Source of the DNA: Panulirus ornatus
Lineage: Eukaryota > Arthropoda > Malacostraca > Decapoda > Palinuridae
Direction of reading: 5' to 3'
Length of the DNA stretch: 64,000 nt
Assembly: GCF_036320965.1 (NCBI RefSeq)
Contig: NC_092241.1
Span: 26,477,297-26,541,296, forward strand
Position numbers and translations under genes: made by a program. A model generated the notes under the pieces. It did no database searches. It saw only the letters and a program-made list of their open reading frames with translations, and was not told the DNA's origin. Below, one piece after another: positions 1-11,997 of this stretch (its first letter is position 1; each line of letters begins with the position of its first letter).

Positions 1-170
1 AGTTACTGACCGTCACGTAGGCACGGGACGCCCTGGGATCAAACCAGCATAGGTTCGGATCCTGGTCGCGGCAGCTGGTTTACAGTCCACCAACTGTTCA
101 TCCACCCCTTTAAGGCTGGTCGATGGAATGGTTACCTTCCACAGGCTAGTGTGTGTGTTTGTGTGTTTGT
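1..170 (+). repeat. tRNA-derived SINE, copy 1 (cut by window edge)
   Basis: The stretch opens with an A-box-like region (gttactgaccgtcacg) and has a B-box-like ggttcggatcc at 52-62. These are the internal RNA polymerase III promoter elements of tRNA-derived SINEs. A body follows (gcggcagctggtttacagtc...ggctggtcgatggaatgg) and ends in a GT-rich tail. The same head and body recur at 329-505, and the head alone at 17297-17410. The 5' end lies outside the window. Confidence 0.75.
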
Positions 171-328
171 GTATGCATGCATACATATAGAGAAATAAGG
201 TATAAAAGTATAGGAGTAAGATATAAGGGTAAAGCTATAAACAAGGTTAAAAGACAGGACAACACGAGTGTGAAACTCTCTCCCTGTAACACAGATGTTA
301 ATTACAGATAGTGATCTCGTAGGTGCCT

Positions 329-505
329 ACGTGGTGTACTGGTTAGTGTTACTGACTACGAGTCATCGAGGTCCCGCATGGGTTCGAATCTTGGGCGCGG
401 CAATCAGCCCACACATCCAAACCAGGTGTTCATCTTCCCCTCGAGGCAGATTTACGAATGAGTACCTTCTTAGGCTGGTGTTTGTGTACATATTCACACG
501 GAAGT
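329..505 (+). repeat. tRNA-derived SINE, copy 2
   Basis: This is a second, diverged copy in the same orientation as the first. It has an A-box-like tactggttagtgttactgac, a B-box ggttcgaatc at 381-390, then gcggcaatcagcccacacatcc and a body ending in aggctggtgtttgtgtaca. An 83-codon open frame across it is incidental. Confidence 0.75.
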
Positions 506-1129
506 CAAGACGTGGTAAAACACGTTGTGGGACAACATACATATAAAAAAAGAAATCCCGTAACCCACAAACAGTAATCACACACACACACACATACGAA
601 TAAAAAAAATGTTTATTTCTACAGAATTATAACACTCATACTTAGGTCAAAATCAGTGATGCTGTGATCAAATTCCAGCCATCAGCAAATATTGATGAGT
701 CAGAATGTACTGTTAATGTAAATGACACCTACATGGTGGCAGTGAAAACGTTCTTAATAATGACCTGGCAACCTCTTCACACTCGTAAACTCGCTCAGAC
801 ATTAGAGGGACTTCTCTTTAAAGATCATTTATGTTGGTTCTGAATATCCTGAACTATAATTACTGTAGATATTCTAAAGATATTCAAATATTGAACGCAG
901 GCTAATCATTCGTACGGGAGGTTTAAGTAAACTTCCATGAAGTACAGCTAGTCCCACTCTGATCTTAAGATTACTCTGTAGACCCTAACACTCATGGTCA
1001 TAGTTGAGGATACCTGGAGTGTATACACTAGCTTACGTCAGTCAGAGGTCAGGCCATGTCCGTACTTCACGCGAACGTACAATATATATCTTCTGACGAT
1101 TTTAGAACCTTTACACAGACTCGGGCTAC
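506..1129. other. no recognisable feature
   Basis: AT-rich unique-looking sequence with one short (CA)n run near 575-592. I see no coding signal, tRNA or transposon signature. Confidence 0.5.
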
Positions 1130-1440
1130 CCTGCCTTCGTCCGCTCGCTCCTGCGGTTGGGTTTCCACACCCTCCCCGACCACCAACACGCTCTCCCAAC
1201 CTGGCCACCACAACCCCGCCCTCCGTCACCACAGCCCCACCTTCCATTCCTAGTCACCAGCCAACCTCCCTCGCCACTAATGGTCCTTCCCTCCCAGACT
1301 ATCACACCTTCCCTCACCACCACCACCACTCCCTCACCACCACCATGCCCTCTATTGCTTAAAACCGCACCTTCTCTCATCACATAGCTTCCTCCCTCTC
1401 TAGCTACCACACCATTCCTCACCAAATACTTTTCCCTCCC
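1130..1440. repeat. C-rich, CCCTCACCACCAC-like degenerate repeat
   Basis: Strongly C-rich on the + strand, with recurring ccctcaccaccaccac and ctccctc words. Several overlapping open frames (Pro/Ser/Thr/His-rich) result from this composition and are not taken as genes. The words resemble the cleaner 28-bp minisatellite at 60206-60448. Confidence 0.5.
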
Positions 1441-1929
1441 TGGCCATTACATCCTGAACAGCGCACTGACCTTGTTCAATTGCCTTACCACTGATCCCCG
1501 AAAAAAAAATTTTCTTCACAAATCTCATAATGCCGAAAGAACCTTCCCGCTCCACTATATAACAATGAAGCATAATATCTACCTGAAAAGCATATGTCCC
1601 TAGCAGCCATCAGTTTCAGTCCTGACAGGGAAATGAAATAATGACAATTATGTATGGAGATTCACTGATATGCGTTTGGCAGTTTCCTCACCGTGTCTAC
1701 AGACAGGGGACAGACGGACGGACGGACAGATTGACAGGAGAGTCTTTTTATAGCATAGATGACAGACCAGCGAAAACGAAGGTACGTGTAAATTAAATGT
1801 GAGAGGGTCTGCATCCACACTTCCACCTTCAACTGATGATCAGGCTAGTGGAGGAGCGTACCGAAACTCTCCTCCCCTCCACTACAATTGATAGTAAGAT
1901 TAGTAGATAAGGAGTCTGAGTGTCCCTCC
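1441..1929. other. no recognisable feature
   Basis: Nothing beyond a short run of cggacggacgga near 1712-1725. Confidence 0.45.
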
Positions 1930-2033
1930 AGTGATCTTAAGATCTTCGGAGGAATAGTTACGAAGTTTGCTATCGTCCTTCAGTGATCTTAAGATCTTTG
2001 GAGAGATAGTTACGAAGTTTGCTATCATCCTTC
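1930..2033. repeat. 52-bp tandem duplication (two copies)
   Basis: The segment starting agtgatcttaagatctt at 1930 is repeated at 1982 with a few substitutions, each ending in tagttacgaagtttgctatc plus a short tail. Confidence 0.85.
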
Positions 2034-2490
2034 CACAAGAAGTGGGTAGTGAAATTCTTCGTCGTCATCCACCACCTGTGATAGCGAGACCAGTGTTGTA
2101 AGTCATCAACATTCGCCACTACCACCAGTACTCTGGCAACATTGCTGGGAGGACCAATGACGGAGGATGAGGAGAATCAGTACCCCACTGTTGTTGAGAC
2201 AATGACGATGGCGTTGGTATCAGTGGTCAACTAAAAGCGCTGATGGAACTGGTGATAACGATGACAGTGTTTCGAGATGGAGAACCGTGATACTTCTAAC
2301 TGCAACAACTTTGTTTTCCATAATGATAAAGCTAATCTGGTTTGTCATGATATTTCCCCCTGACCATATAGGAATGGGGCTTACTGATCTATTACCTCTT
2401 AAGTGTACTTCACAACACGCTTTCAACATCGTATCCCTACTTGACGCCTCTCCACAGTCTCCCTCTTGTCGTATGAACTCGCAAGCATGT
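2034..2490. other. no recognisable feature
   Basis: Unique-looking sequence. An 87-codon frame ending in the adjacent CT repeat has no recognisable product. Confidence 0.45.

Positions 2491-2547
<57 letters not shown>
2491..2547 (+). repeat. (CT)n microsatellite
   Basis: About 28 uninterrupted CT units. Ser/Leu and Arg/Glu repeat frames on the two strands are translation artefacts. Confidence 0.98.
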
Positions 2548-2549
<2 letters not shown>

Positions 2550-3419
2550 GGAGGATCATGACGAGAAGGGTGAGGGAAAAGGTAAAGGGGGGAGAAGAAC
2601 CATGCACTAAAACGCTGGAAAGAATATGTCCTCTCACGAGACCTCTAAGATACCTTCCAGCCTCGCGTGCTCCGGACTGTGACCTGTGGCGAATATATGA
2701 TTCCACATTATAGACCTTCTGGGAGAAAATGAAATCATAACGTCATCAGCCCACGGTATTAATCACCATTACCAGTCTGACCTTCCTTGTTCAGTATGTG
2801 TCCTTATTTACATTGGAAGTGTAGAAGGACACCTCCCACACTTCGGAGATACTCTAAGACATAACGCCGATGGTCCTCTCCTTCCATTATCCTAACATCA
2901 GTATCAACGCGGGTGGAATCCTGGTCTGTATTCCTCCCGCGGATGCCGAGAATGTCTCGCTGTATGAGTTTCATACCGGCTGGGGTGGTTGGGATGCTTA
3001 TTACGGACTTGTGCAGTATAGCGTCGGAGCGGAGTAATGATGTGTGCGCTTAAGTGTTCGTCATGATAAGAGCCAAGAAATTCCGCGGTGACGATCGGTC
3101 TTCACCCGAGCCAGTAAATCAGTCTGCAATGTTTAAGAATTCATCCAAGACGGTTCGCTGGGATTCTGGTGCTGATTGTGACGGGCAATTCTTCTCTTAC
3201 CCATAAACTCTGCAGAGAGTTCCTACCTGAATTCTGTCATTAAATCACCTCGTTATAGTCTAAAGATGTAAGCTATCCCGAATTATGTCCGTCAGGTTTC
3301 ATGTCATCTCGTCTTTTAAGGTTCGTCTTGTCCTCTGCTGTTATCTCATGACTACCACCTTATTCTTTATCCCCCACCCACATTCCCATGACCGCTTCCT
3401 CATTTATGCGGCTACACCA
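2548..3419. other. no recognisable feature
   Basis: Mixed composition with no long open frame and no repeat signature. Confidence 0.45.
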
Positions 3420-3456
3420 TCCACCCACACCCACCCACACACACACACACCCCACC

Positions 3457-3510
<54 letters not shown>
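3420..3510 (+). repeat. (CCCA)n / (CA)n compound microsatellite
   Basis: Short cccaccca runs flank and interrupt a longer pure (CA)n tract (about 3468-3509). Confidence 0.95.
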
Positions 3511-4499
3511 GGTATCTATCTCCCTCTCTTCCATCCTCATTCAAGGCATCTTCACAAGTATATCCTCGACCATCACCTTTGTCCCCTCCCTCATCTACAC
3601 CTCCTTGATAATTGCCCCGCTCTTCCCCACATCCAAGAGCCATCACCCAGCCAAGGCCCGCCCGTATCACTCTCGTCCACCCACCCACCCACCCCTTACG
3701 TCTCCATCCAAACAAAAAACAAAACTAACCCGTGCAAACATTATCTTTTTCCATTCCTTTACTACCCATATCATCCACACAAATTTTTCATTTTTATGCC
3801 CATCCACGTTTATAGACCCCCACGTCCTAGATCGAATACACCTCTTACTCCCTCCCAAAGAACACAGCACTGCCTTATACGAGCCGGCTTACCGTAGCGT
3901 CCTCAGCCATCCTCCCAGTGTGGACTCCACTTCTCCAGGAATGACTACCTCCCAACGTCCGTTTCATCGTGAAATCCAACACTATCATGCACTCCACCTC
4001 CTCAGCGTTTGTTGTTATAGTGGCCCCGCCAAATGACATCAGTGAAAACATTCTTGCTTCACAAAACACCATTCTTGATATCAGCTGCGTAAACACAACC
4101 TGATAGCACACTACCTCCCAGCCAGAGTCGGGGGTTTTAATGCTACGTTACCAGTAGCGTTAAGGAATTCGAAACTTTTCGTCATAAGTTCGAAGCCAGT
4201 GGTAGGTATTTCGTGAATCCGAAACCAAAAGATAATGGTTTTTGTGGCAGGATTCCGATTGGATCAGTGGTGCCAGTGGCTCGGGAGTATTTATTGTCCA
4301 GTGGTACTTTGAAGACAGAATCCTGTAGTCCTTATGAAGAGGGAATCGAAATGTAGAACTGTTTCGATTCCCGAAACAACACTAGGTCACAATAGAAGCT
4401 CAGAACACTGGGTCGATGTGTTTTATTCTGTCTCGTTGTTAGTTCAAAACAACAGGTGGTAACGATATTTTCAAGAGCAAGAATAGAAAGACATGTAGG
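3511..4499. other. pyrimidine-rich then unique sequence, no gene seen
   Basis: About 3511-4010 is C- and T-rich on the + strand and gives several overlapping low-complexity frames. The remainder (4010-4499) has no recognisable signal. Confidence 0.45.
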
Positions 4500-5237
4500 G
4501 TGTGATCATTGTGTTGTGGGAATGCGACGATAGGTTTTGCAAGACGCTGTGGCAGGGTGCTGTGAAGGAGGGCGTGGCGATAAGCTGTGGACGAAGCTTT
4601 GTGAATGTGGTTTAGTCAGTGCGCTGTGAAGGACATCACGACGGTATTTTATGAAAGATAGGAAACGCATTATGAATTAAGCTTTATCAGCGTCTTTTGA
4701 AAGCCATGAAGGATGTGAAGTTGTGGAAGCTGTGTTAGTGTGTTGCAGAAGATTTTTGGAAGCTGTAATGACGTGTTGTTGAATAGGATGTGGAGCAGAC
4801 GACGACGTGGTGTGAAGGAAAGCTGTGCCAGTGTACCTGCGGAGAATGTATCAGACCTCTGGGAAGAAGGATGTGAAGATGTTTTGTTAATGACGTGACG
4901 CATTCCCTTGGTAGGTATACCACGACATTGCAAGGGAGTGTGTGAATATGTTTTACTGGGGATACGAGTGTGATATGAAGGGGGATGTGCCAGTAGGTCA
5001 TAGAGAATATGACAGTACGTGGTGAGGAGGACTGTGGCGATGTGTTATAAAAGATGTGCCTGTACATTATGGTGCAGCCTGAGATTTTGCGTTCGTGGGA
5101 GGTGATGTGGCATTGTGGACTGGAAAGATGTGACGGTATGCCGCAAAAGGAGGTGTAAAGTTGTGGTGTGTGTGGGAAGGTGTAGCGATACATTGATGGG
5201 GAGACGCAGCAGAGTTATAGGGAGGGAGAGGGGATTG
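4500..5237. repeat. G/T-rich degenerate reiterated sequence
   Basis: Words such as gctgtgaagga, gatgtg and gtgttgtg recur irregularly across 700 bp. This looks like a decayed minisatellite whose exact period I cannot fix by eye. Minus-strand frames here share His/Thr/Ser/Pro-rich repeats and are not credible genes. Confidence 0.5.
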
Positions 5238-5475
5238 TTGTGGGGACGAGTAGTGTACTCTATTGTGGGACGATTTTCGTACTGTGATGTGGGGACGACC
5301 AGTGTACTATACTGTGGGACGACCACTGTACTATGATGTGGGGATTGTGTTGTTTAAATGACCGCCGTATTATGCTGTGTGGACGACCAGTGTTCTGTGT
5401 TATGGGGACGACCGTTGCATTGTATTGTAGGGACGACCATCGTATTGTATTGTTAGGGCGACTACGGAACTGTAT
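5238..5475 (+). repeat. 24-25-bp minisatellite, about nine units
   Basis: Units follow the pattern tgtggggacgaccagtgtac plus about 5 bases. One unit near 5335-5373 is expanded to about 39 bp. It adjoins the G/T-rich degenerate tract on its left. Confidence 0.8.
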
Positions 5476-5686
5476 TAAACTATCTTTGTCGTAGAGATAT
5501 TAGCTGAGATCATCACGAACTCCTAGAGCCTAGAATTTCATTGCACTACCTCATTACTGTCTGTCTGTCTCTCGTTCAAATTTCGTTTCATTGGTGATCT
5601 GATCCAGAAACTTTAATTTTCTTTTATACAGTGTGAAACATTCTCAGATCTAAACATCATATCGTCGCCATAAGTCTCCATCTTGA

Positions 5687-5872
5687 TAGCGACAGCTTTT
5701 GGACCTGCGCCTATCTTAGTGCCGTCCATAGCACCACCGCCCCTCTTAACGCCATCTATCGCACGACGACCTCTCTAAGCGCCTCCTACTTTATCAACAC
5801 CATTCGTAGCGCCATCTGCTGCACCACCGTCTCTCCGTATCTCTTAGCACCATCAACTCCACCTCCGCCTCT
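5687..5872 (+). repeat. 30-bp degenerate minisatellite, six units
   Basis: Unit starts are at 5687, 5717, 5747, 5777, 5807 and 5845. Each begins tagcgcc(a/g)tc-like and usually carries gcaccaccgcc before ctct. The fifth unit is 38 bp and the last is partial. Confidence 0.75.
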
Positions 5873-7962
5873 TCCCTTCTTCCAGCATTACCCTACAACT
5901 CTCGCTCTCCTTCTTTGTATAATAAGCGATATCCCTTCCACTCCAAGACTCTGACAAATTAGGTATTTCTTTGCTCAGTATATCCTTTCCACCCCAAGTG
6001 CTAATGATGAGATCATATTATACACAACCATAAAGGTTGTAGAATTCTTACATATACCTTGCATGAGACATATATGTCCCCTGAAAATTGGGATAATTGA
6101 CGTCCTTTCCTTCCTGACTTGTTGCGCTTCCTCATCTGAGTGGAACTACTTCCTCGGCGAATCTCAGCAAGGCGTCTAGGGTACGAGGAGAGGGTCCTGC
6201 TCCGTGCCCCGCCTGCCTGTTCAGACCCGCCCTGGCCAGTGCTGAGGACCCGTTATTAAATACTAGACTTGGTAATTACCTCTCTTCGGAATCCAATTTG
6301 GAGGCCTGAGTTCAAGGGCTTATTTTTTTTATTTCTTTGTTAGCCATGCCCTGGAATATCTACATACATAAGTTCATACTTTATCTTCTACGGCCTCATA
6401 CCTAATGATTAACGTTTATCTTTCTTAGTCTTCTTTATCTTTCACATTTCAACTCATTCAGTTTGTTGTCTTTACAATCTTTGTAGCTTCCACGTTACTA
6501 CCTTCGTTTCATGTCATAGTTTACCCGGCCAACATCTGGAGAAGATGACTGGTGACTCTTCATCCTCCGCTTGACCTTCCTTCTCATATGTACCTTAAAT
6601 GAATATTCTCCTGTGTTGCTGAAGTTTTCCAGAGCTGTTATGCACCGTCGCCCGCGGTGTCTGCCATTGACGCCCTTGCTACCCAAGTCCCTATCTATAT
6701 TCCACTTATTCGTCTTCCTCCTTTGGTCTCACCCATCCTTGGCCCCCTCAACCACATCTCCTCAAATCGTCTTTCGCATCCGCGTCTTCTATTTACATCC
6801 CTTCAAGTTACTTTATGGTCTGCTCCTACAGCTACATGCGTTCTCACCATCCCCGTTCTGACTATCCTATTGTGTCCTATTACATGATAAACTGCCTGTA
6901 CCCTCACGCCTCAGGGACAAGTAACCCAGGTCACATAACCACATAACCCTGGTGGTTGCGAAAGTATGAAACATATATGCGTTATCTATGAAGTCTTCCT
7001 CTGTTGCCTCTTCATAGTGGTAGTTTGTTTCGCCCGCCTCCTAGTTTTCAGTCTTCTTGGCTGACACAGCAATCTGTTTTGTCTGTGGCACTACTGCGAA
7101 AAGCAATCGAATTGATACATGTTGAAATCATAAGTGAAATCGGGTAAAAAGAGGTTTACTCAGAAGGTTTTCACATGTGTTTCCGAGTGTTTCACGCACC
7201 ACTGGGTCATGGGTTAACATGTCATTTATCAGTAATGTTACTTAAAAGTTGCCCCTTGAACCTGATGGTGAGAAAATCATCTAGCTATGAGGAACTGTGA
7301 TACTTTTGTACTCATTCTGTTATGGCTGGTCTAAAGCGGCTAATCTGGGAGCCTCATAAGTGGCAGTCTTATTCTGAAGCACCCACGCACTCACCGAGGA
7401 ATAAAAAGTCATTAGATATTCCCTAAAGTCTCAGCATGAATATTCTTCAACGCCGTAAAGCAAGGCAACCGTCCATTATGAATTCAAATCGGTGAGAGTT
7501 GAGTAAAAAGACAACAAAACACTTAGATCTAATCTACCGGGATCCTAACCTTTTTTTAGGCTAACATGATGAAACGCTCCTCTAACTTGAACTTAAAAGC
7601 CGACCTAATGCTTTAGATTCACCCCGAGTGTACTTAGGAAGCACTGGAGGAATACGTTCATTTTCTGATACTTATCCTTGACCTAAGTAAGTGCCCCCCA
7701 GAGACTTAAATGACCTAGTCTCTTTTGCATGTGAAAGCGCAAGACTGGTTGGGTAATGGCGGGGGTCTCATTTGAATGAAGACAGACTGTATCATTAGCG
7801 ATGCAAAATGACGAATACTGCGGGTGCATGTTTCTTTGAGGCATCCTACGGGTACAATATGAGCCTATGAGACCCGAGGCCACCGTGCACACTACTATTA
7901 CTTTACATGTCATTTACCGAGGCCGCCTCGTTACCAGGCCAGGGTATAGTCTAGTGCGATAG
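5873..7962. other. no recognisable feature
   Basis: About 2 kb of mixed sequence. Frames of 60-96 codons around 6498-6887 overlap on both strands without recognisable domains. Confidence 0.4.
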
Positions 7963-8047
7963 ATCTCCTGGCTCGAACGGAAAAAAAAAGGAAGGAAGAA
8001 CAAGAATCTCTTGGCTCGAACGGAAAAAAAAGAAAGGAAGAACAAGA
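7963..8047 (+). repeat. 43-bp tandem duplication
   Basis: Two near-identical copies begin at 7963 and 8006 with atctc(c/t)tggctcgaacgg, followed by an A-run and ggaaggaagaacaaga. The ggctcgaac word resembles a tRNA T-arm, so the unit may derive from a SINE end. A short (GAA)n run follows at about 8050-8071. Confidence 0.85.
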
Positions 8048-8275
8048 ATTAGAAGAAGAAGAAGAAGAAGGAGCAGCTGTCTCATCGATTTCTCTTCATC
8101 CTTTCATCTTTCCGTCTTCCTATAACCTTTCTAGCTTTAAGAGTCGGGTCTACAAGCACCTTAGGGGCTACATTCTTTTTCTCTCACTTCATTCTTCCTA
8201 CAGTGATGGCCTTTGACTAGGGCATGCTTTTCTCAGTGCCGTATCGAAGGCTGTAAAACCAGGACTGTTTAAATC

Positions 8276-8677
8276 ATGCATTCTTTAATAACCCATAATG
8301 GTAGGAGCCCCGAAGGATGCTGGGAATGTACAAATAGTGAAGATGCTTGGCTTTGTCTGACTATTAACAGATGTGATGGCCACACAAATAAGAACAACCA
8401 ATGTTGTGGATGCCAACAGAGCTTCGACGAAAGGAAAAATCATTGTTTATCTTATATATGTGAAAATGTGAACATACTTAAAACTAGAAAAAAAAGTATC
8501 AGTCCCCTGAAGCACTTGATGAAATATGTTAAAAAAAGGATTACATTTAAAGTTGACAAAGAGAATGTGATAACCAATCAAGAATTAATCAAAGATTCAG
8601 CATTCAACACCAAAAAGGAATATCAGTTTTGCATTGTGTCCACTGAAGACGACTTAAAGAGTTTCTGGTCCATCTGA
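8276..8677 (+). pseudogene. 133-codon Cys-rich ORF, possible relic of a zf-UBP-type zinc finger
   Basis: One uninterrupted frame stands out because it is not built from simple repeats. Its N-terminal half is Cys/His-rich: CWECTNSEDAWLCL, then CCGC and NHCLSYIC at about residues 42-60. A Lys-rich half follows with few Cys. WxCL and the spaced Cys/His residues recall the ubiquitin-binding zf-UBP finger of some deubiquitinases, but the usual CGR core is absent (INRCDGH instead). If the relation is real, the finger is damaged. There is no intron, no neighbouring exon and no obvious poly(A) tail. It could be a processed pseudogene, a fragment of an unrecognised mobile element, or a small single-exon gene. 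The start is simply the first ATG. Confidence 0.3.
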
Positions 8678-9308
8678 GGCGCTTTGAATATTCAAATCCC
8701 TTCTTTCCTCTTATTCAGTCCTGGTCTTCTGCCCTGAACCCCTTCCTGAACCCACTAGTTCCACCCAGATAGGATGTACTTTTCTGGACAACCTGAAAAA
8801 TAAATCCATGTGATGGCGTATCAAATAACTATAAAGTGAAGTCGAGTAAATGTATAATGAAAAGAAAAGAAATGAATGGTAACAAAGATACATAACCACT
8901 TGATAAATCTAGGTTTGTTATATGGCGAATTCATGAAAGATGAGCAGTACAATTAACTGTAACTGAAGGGCAATCAAAAATACAAATGAGCGAAACACTT
9001 GTAGAGGACCACGAAAAGAAAAAAGAAGAAATAGTTAAGTAGTGAAGTGGGTGTGGCACACACTATAAGCCTTGACTTTACGAATACCTGATGATGGTGT
9101 TTATTGATTGCTACAACGAAGGTTACCGACGTAGTGATCAGTTTACAGTTTGTTTTTACGATTGTTCTTACGATCCTGTGACTGACAGAGAATGTAGGGT
9201 TCCTTGTACCTGCTGACGACACCAGATCCTAGTCTGACTGTCTCTCTTGTTATCAGTAGCTGTACATATTGTGAGGGCAAAGTGATTCTGCTCCTGATGA
9301 CGTTCAAC

Positions 9309-9310
<2 letters not shown>
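8678..9310. other. no recognisable feature
   Basis: AT-rich sequence without a supported gene or transposon. Confidence 0.45.

Positions 9311-9396
<86 letters not shown>
9311..9396 (+). repeat. (CT)n microsatellite
   Basis: About 43 uninterrupted CT units. All frames crossing it are artefacts. Confidence 0.98.
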
Positions 9397-9398
<2 letters not shown>

Positions 9399-11349
9399 TG
9401 TTTTTCCTTCTGTTTCTTTGTTTTTGCTCACTCTTCTTTCAAATCCGTGATCTATGCAGTTCTTTGTTTCTTTTCAGTGTTGCTTGTCCTCCCTCATTAT
9501 CTCCCTGTCTTCTTTCTCAAATTCCCACTCACCCCTCCTCAAACTCCGCCTGATTCTCCTCATAGTCCATTTAGTCCTCCCCTCCACTAGCACCATCAGC
9601 CCACAATGTGGTGCAGGCCTCTGTGGCGGTGTGATCCAGCCACCAGTAACTCGATCATGCACCAGATTTGTTTTGTTCTCTCCGTGACAGTCTACGTTCT
9701 TTCTCTCGTACAGCCATTGATCTCCCGTGGCAACTTTTCCTCCTCCCTTCGTACAGCCATTGCTCACTTCGCGCTCATCACTCAGGGTACATTGCCTTAA
9801 AGACTGCAACCATCTGAAATAATGATATTAGATATTATCTTGTGTAGGCAACCAGTAGTTGCCCTATCAAGAAAAATCCTGGCCAGTTACTTAAATACAG
9901 GGTTTCTTTATGACCATGACATATACACCTTAGATGTTCATGCAACGAAGGTTTCTAATTCTAGTACACATACTAGTATTACTAGTATACATACTAGTAT
10001 GACCTGAGCCATTCCAGAGCTCCAGGAGCTTGCTTTATCCTGGAGGATTGCTTGACAGTGAGGTAATGACAACGACAAAGTACCGTGTGACTGTCATTTC
10101 CAGGAACTCAGGTTTCTTCATTTTCCATGGCGGTCATCCATGGGCTGGCCAGCACTGGTATCTGTGTGATGCACGAGTGAGAAGAGAACCACTGGGTGAG
10201 GGCGTGGTCAGCTGTACTTAATGGCGTCCTTGGTGTTATGTAACCTTAGTGAGACGAGACACATTGATCATTTTTTTACCACAAATACTGTGAATTCCTA
10301 ATGTAATTTCGACCAGGTGGATAGATGTAATCATTCATCATTCATCAATATTCAGTGGTCAACATATGATTTATTCTTGAAGGTTCCAATACCACTTTTA
10401 TAAACTCTTGCATCAGGAAAGCGGGTCTCTGGGATCAATGTGGTACGCTCTTCCAGTGGCTGAACGTCTGTATTATACCCAGAAACTCACTAGAAATGGA
10501 AGCATCAGCTTTTACGATCCTTCAAGGCAGGAATTTTCATGTGGCTGCACGGCTCTTCCTTTAAGAGCTGAATTACGATAATGGGATAATGACTAACCTA
10601 AGGTGTTGTAGAGTATAGATGCCTCAAAGAACTTTCTTGTGAACAGCTATATCATATCTACAGGGGATCTAATCACCTCAGTATGGAATATGCTCCCACA
10701 TCTGAGGCGGCTTTTATTCTCTATAAACCATAATGGGATAAAAAAAAGATTCGATTTACTAATGTTCATAGTTAGCTTTCTGCAACCATCTCTCTCTCTG
10801 TATGTCGAGATGCTGCGTCTTTCTCTGTTCTGCACCGTCATTTTGGTCATTGTTCCCTTGAGTTGTCTACATGTGTTCCTGCCCCCTAAGGATTGGACCT
10901 GAGGCTGCTACTTCCCGCAGTTTGTGTGTGGCGACGGGCAACATGAAGACCGCCCGTTGTGATACCTCCTTCTCCCTTTGCACTGCTGAGCTGTGAAATT
11001 CTACTGTCCTCTTCCTATAATCTTTTCATCTCTAAGAGTCAAGTCTAGAATCACTCGAGGAACACTGAATATTTCCCTCTCTTTTTTTTTTCCTTTCGAA
11101 CGAGAAGGCCTTTAATTAGAGCATGTTTTGTTTCTGCTATGTCAGTCACTATGAATATAAAAGATCCTGTATATGATTTTTCTGGCTCGCAATTGATTTA
11201 TGCAAAGAATCACCACCGCTCTGGTTTACAAGGGTCATGTATGCAGTGAGAGCGTGTGGAGCCTCCGAAGTAACTTGAAAACCTGAAGAAGGAGCTCAAG
11301 TTTTTTCTTTTCGACTGGCGGTTATAACTAACGTTAACGGCCTTGTTGA
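9397..11349. other. no gene seen; small ACTAGT palindrome cluster
   Basis: About 2 kb of mixed sequence. At 9959-10001 the self-complementary word actagt or a one-base variant occurs four times, able to pair locally. I see no exon signal or transposon similarity. Confidence 0.4.
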
Positions 11350-11990
11350 CCCTGGCAGGTGATAGCTGCTGGTTTACACGACAGTTAAGATGCTCTCTGA
11401 CTTACACGAGAATGATCTTACTGATTCGCAGAAAAGGGGATGATCTACGCTTGTTTGATATCATAAGTGATCAATCCCTTTTTTTTTCACATGGATACTG
11501 ACGTACACCTGATTTACTTGACGGATGATTTACATCCGATTCACATGAACTAATTACCACTCTCTAAGTCGGTCTACGAAAAAAAATAAGGCTATTAATC
11601 TCTGATTTACACTAAGATCGACCAATCCAAAAAAAGAAAAGAAACTTTTTATTACATCTAATATACGTGAGATATGACCATCCTCGTAAGTCAATGGATA
11701 TTTATGCACTTCTGAATTATATGATGTATAACATACGATTAATTTACATGAATAATGGCCTTCCTTTCATTCTCACAATTGATGCCCTAATTCTGATCGA
11801 GCGATATAACACTTATCTGTGACATAATGATGACTTACACCATGAATAACGTATCTTAGATTTTCAAGGTGCTTGACTTAAGTCTGATTTACACGACGAA
11901 TGACTTATATCTCTGATTTGCAGGTGGAAGGTTCCACCTCTGATACACAGAAGGAATGATATACCTTTGATCTATACAAGGAACGGCTAA
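11350..11990. repeat. decayed minisatellite domain, TCTGATTTACACGA-type unit
   Basis: The words gatttacac, gacttacac, gatgatttaca and acatgaat recur every few tens of bases (for example near 11371, 11399, 11506, 11528, 11610, 11832 and 11890). Copies are heavily diverged. The unit is judged to be about 28 bp, but the period is uncertain by eye. Confidence 0.5.
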
Positions 11991-11997
11991 TCTTACC

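Noticed and set aside
4735..5326. Minus-strand His/Ser/Thr-rich ORFs of 87-152 codons
   Set aside because: They overlie G/T-rich degenerate repeats and the 24-bp minisatellite; overlapping frames share the same repetitive character.
9204..9590. Long Ser/Leu and Arg/Glu ORFs over (CT)n and (GA)n tracts here and at 2287, 15706 and 61419
   Set aside because: Dinucleotide repeats stay open in several frames on both strands; there is no independent coding evidence.
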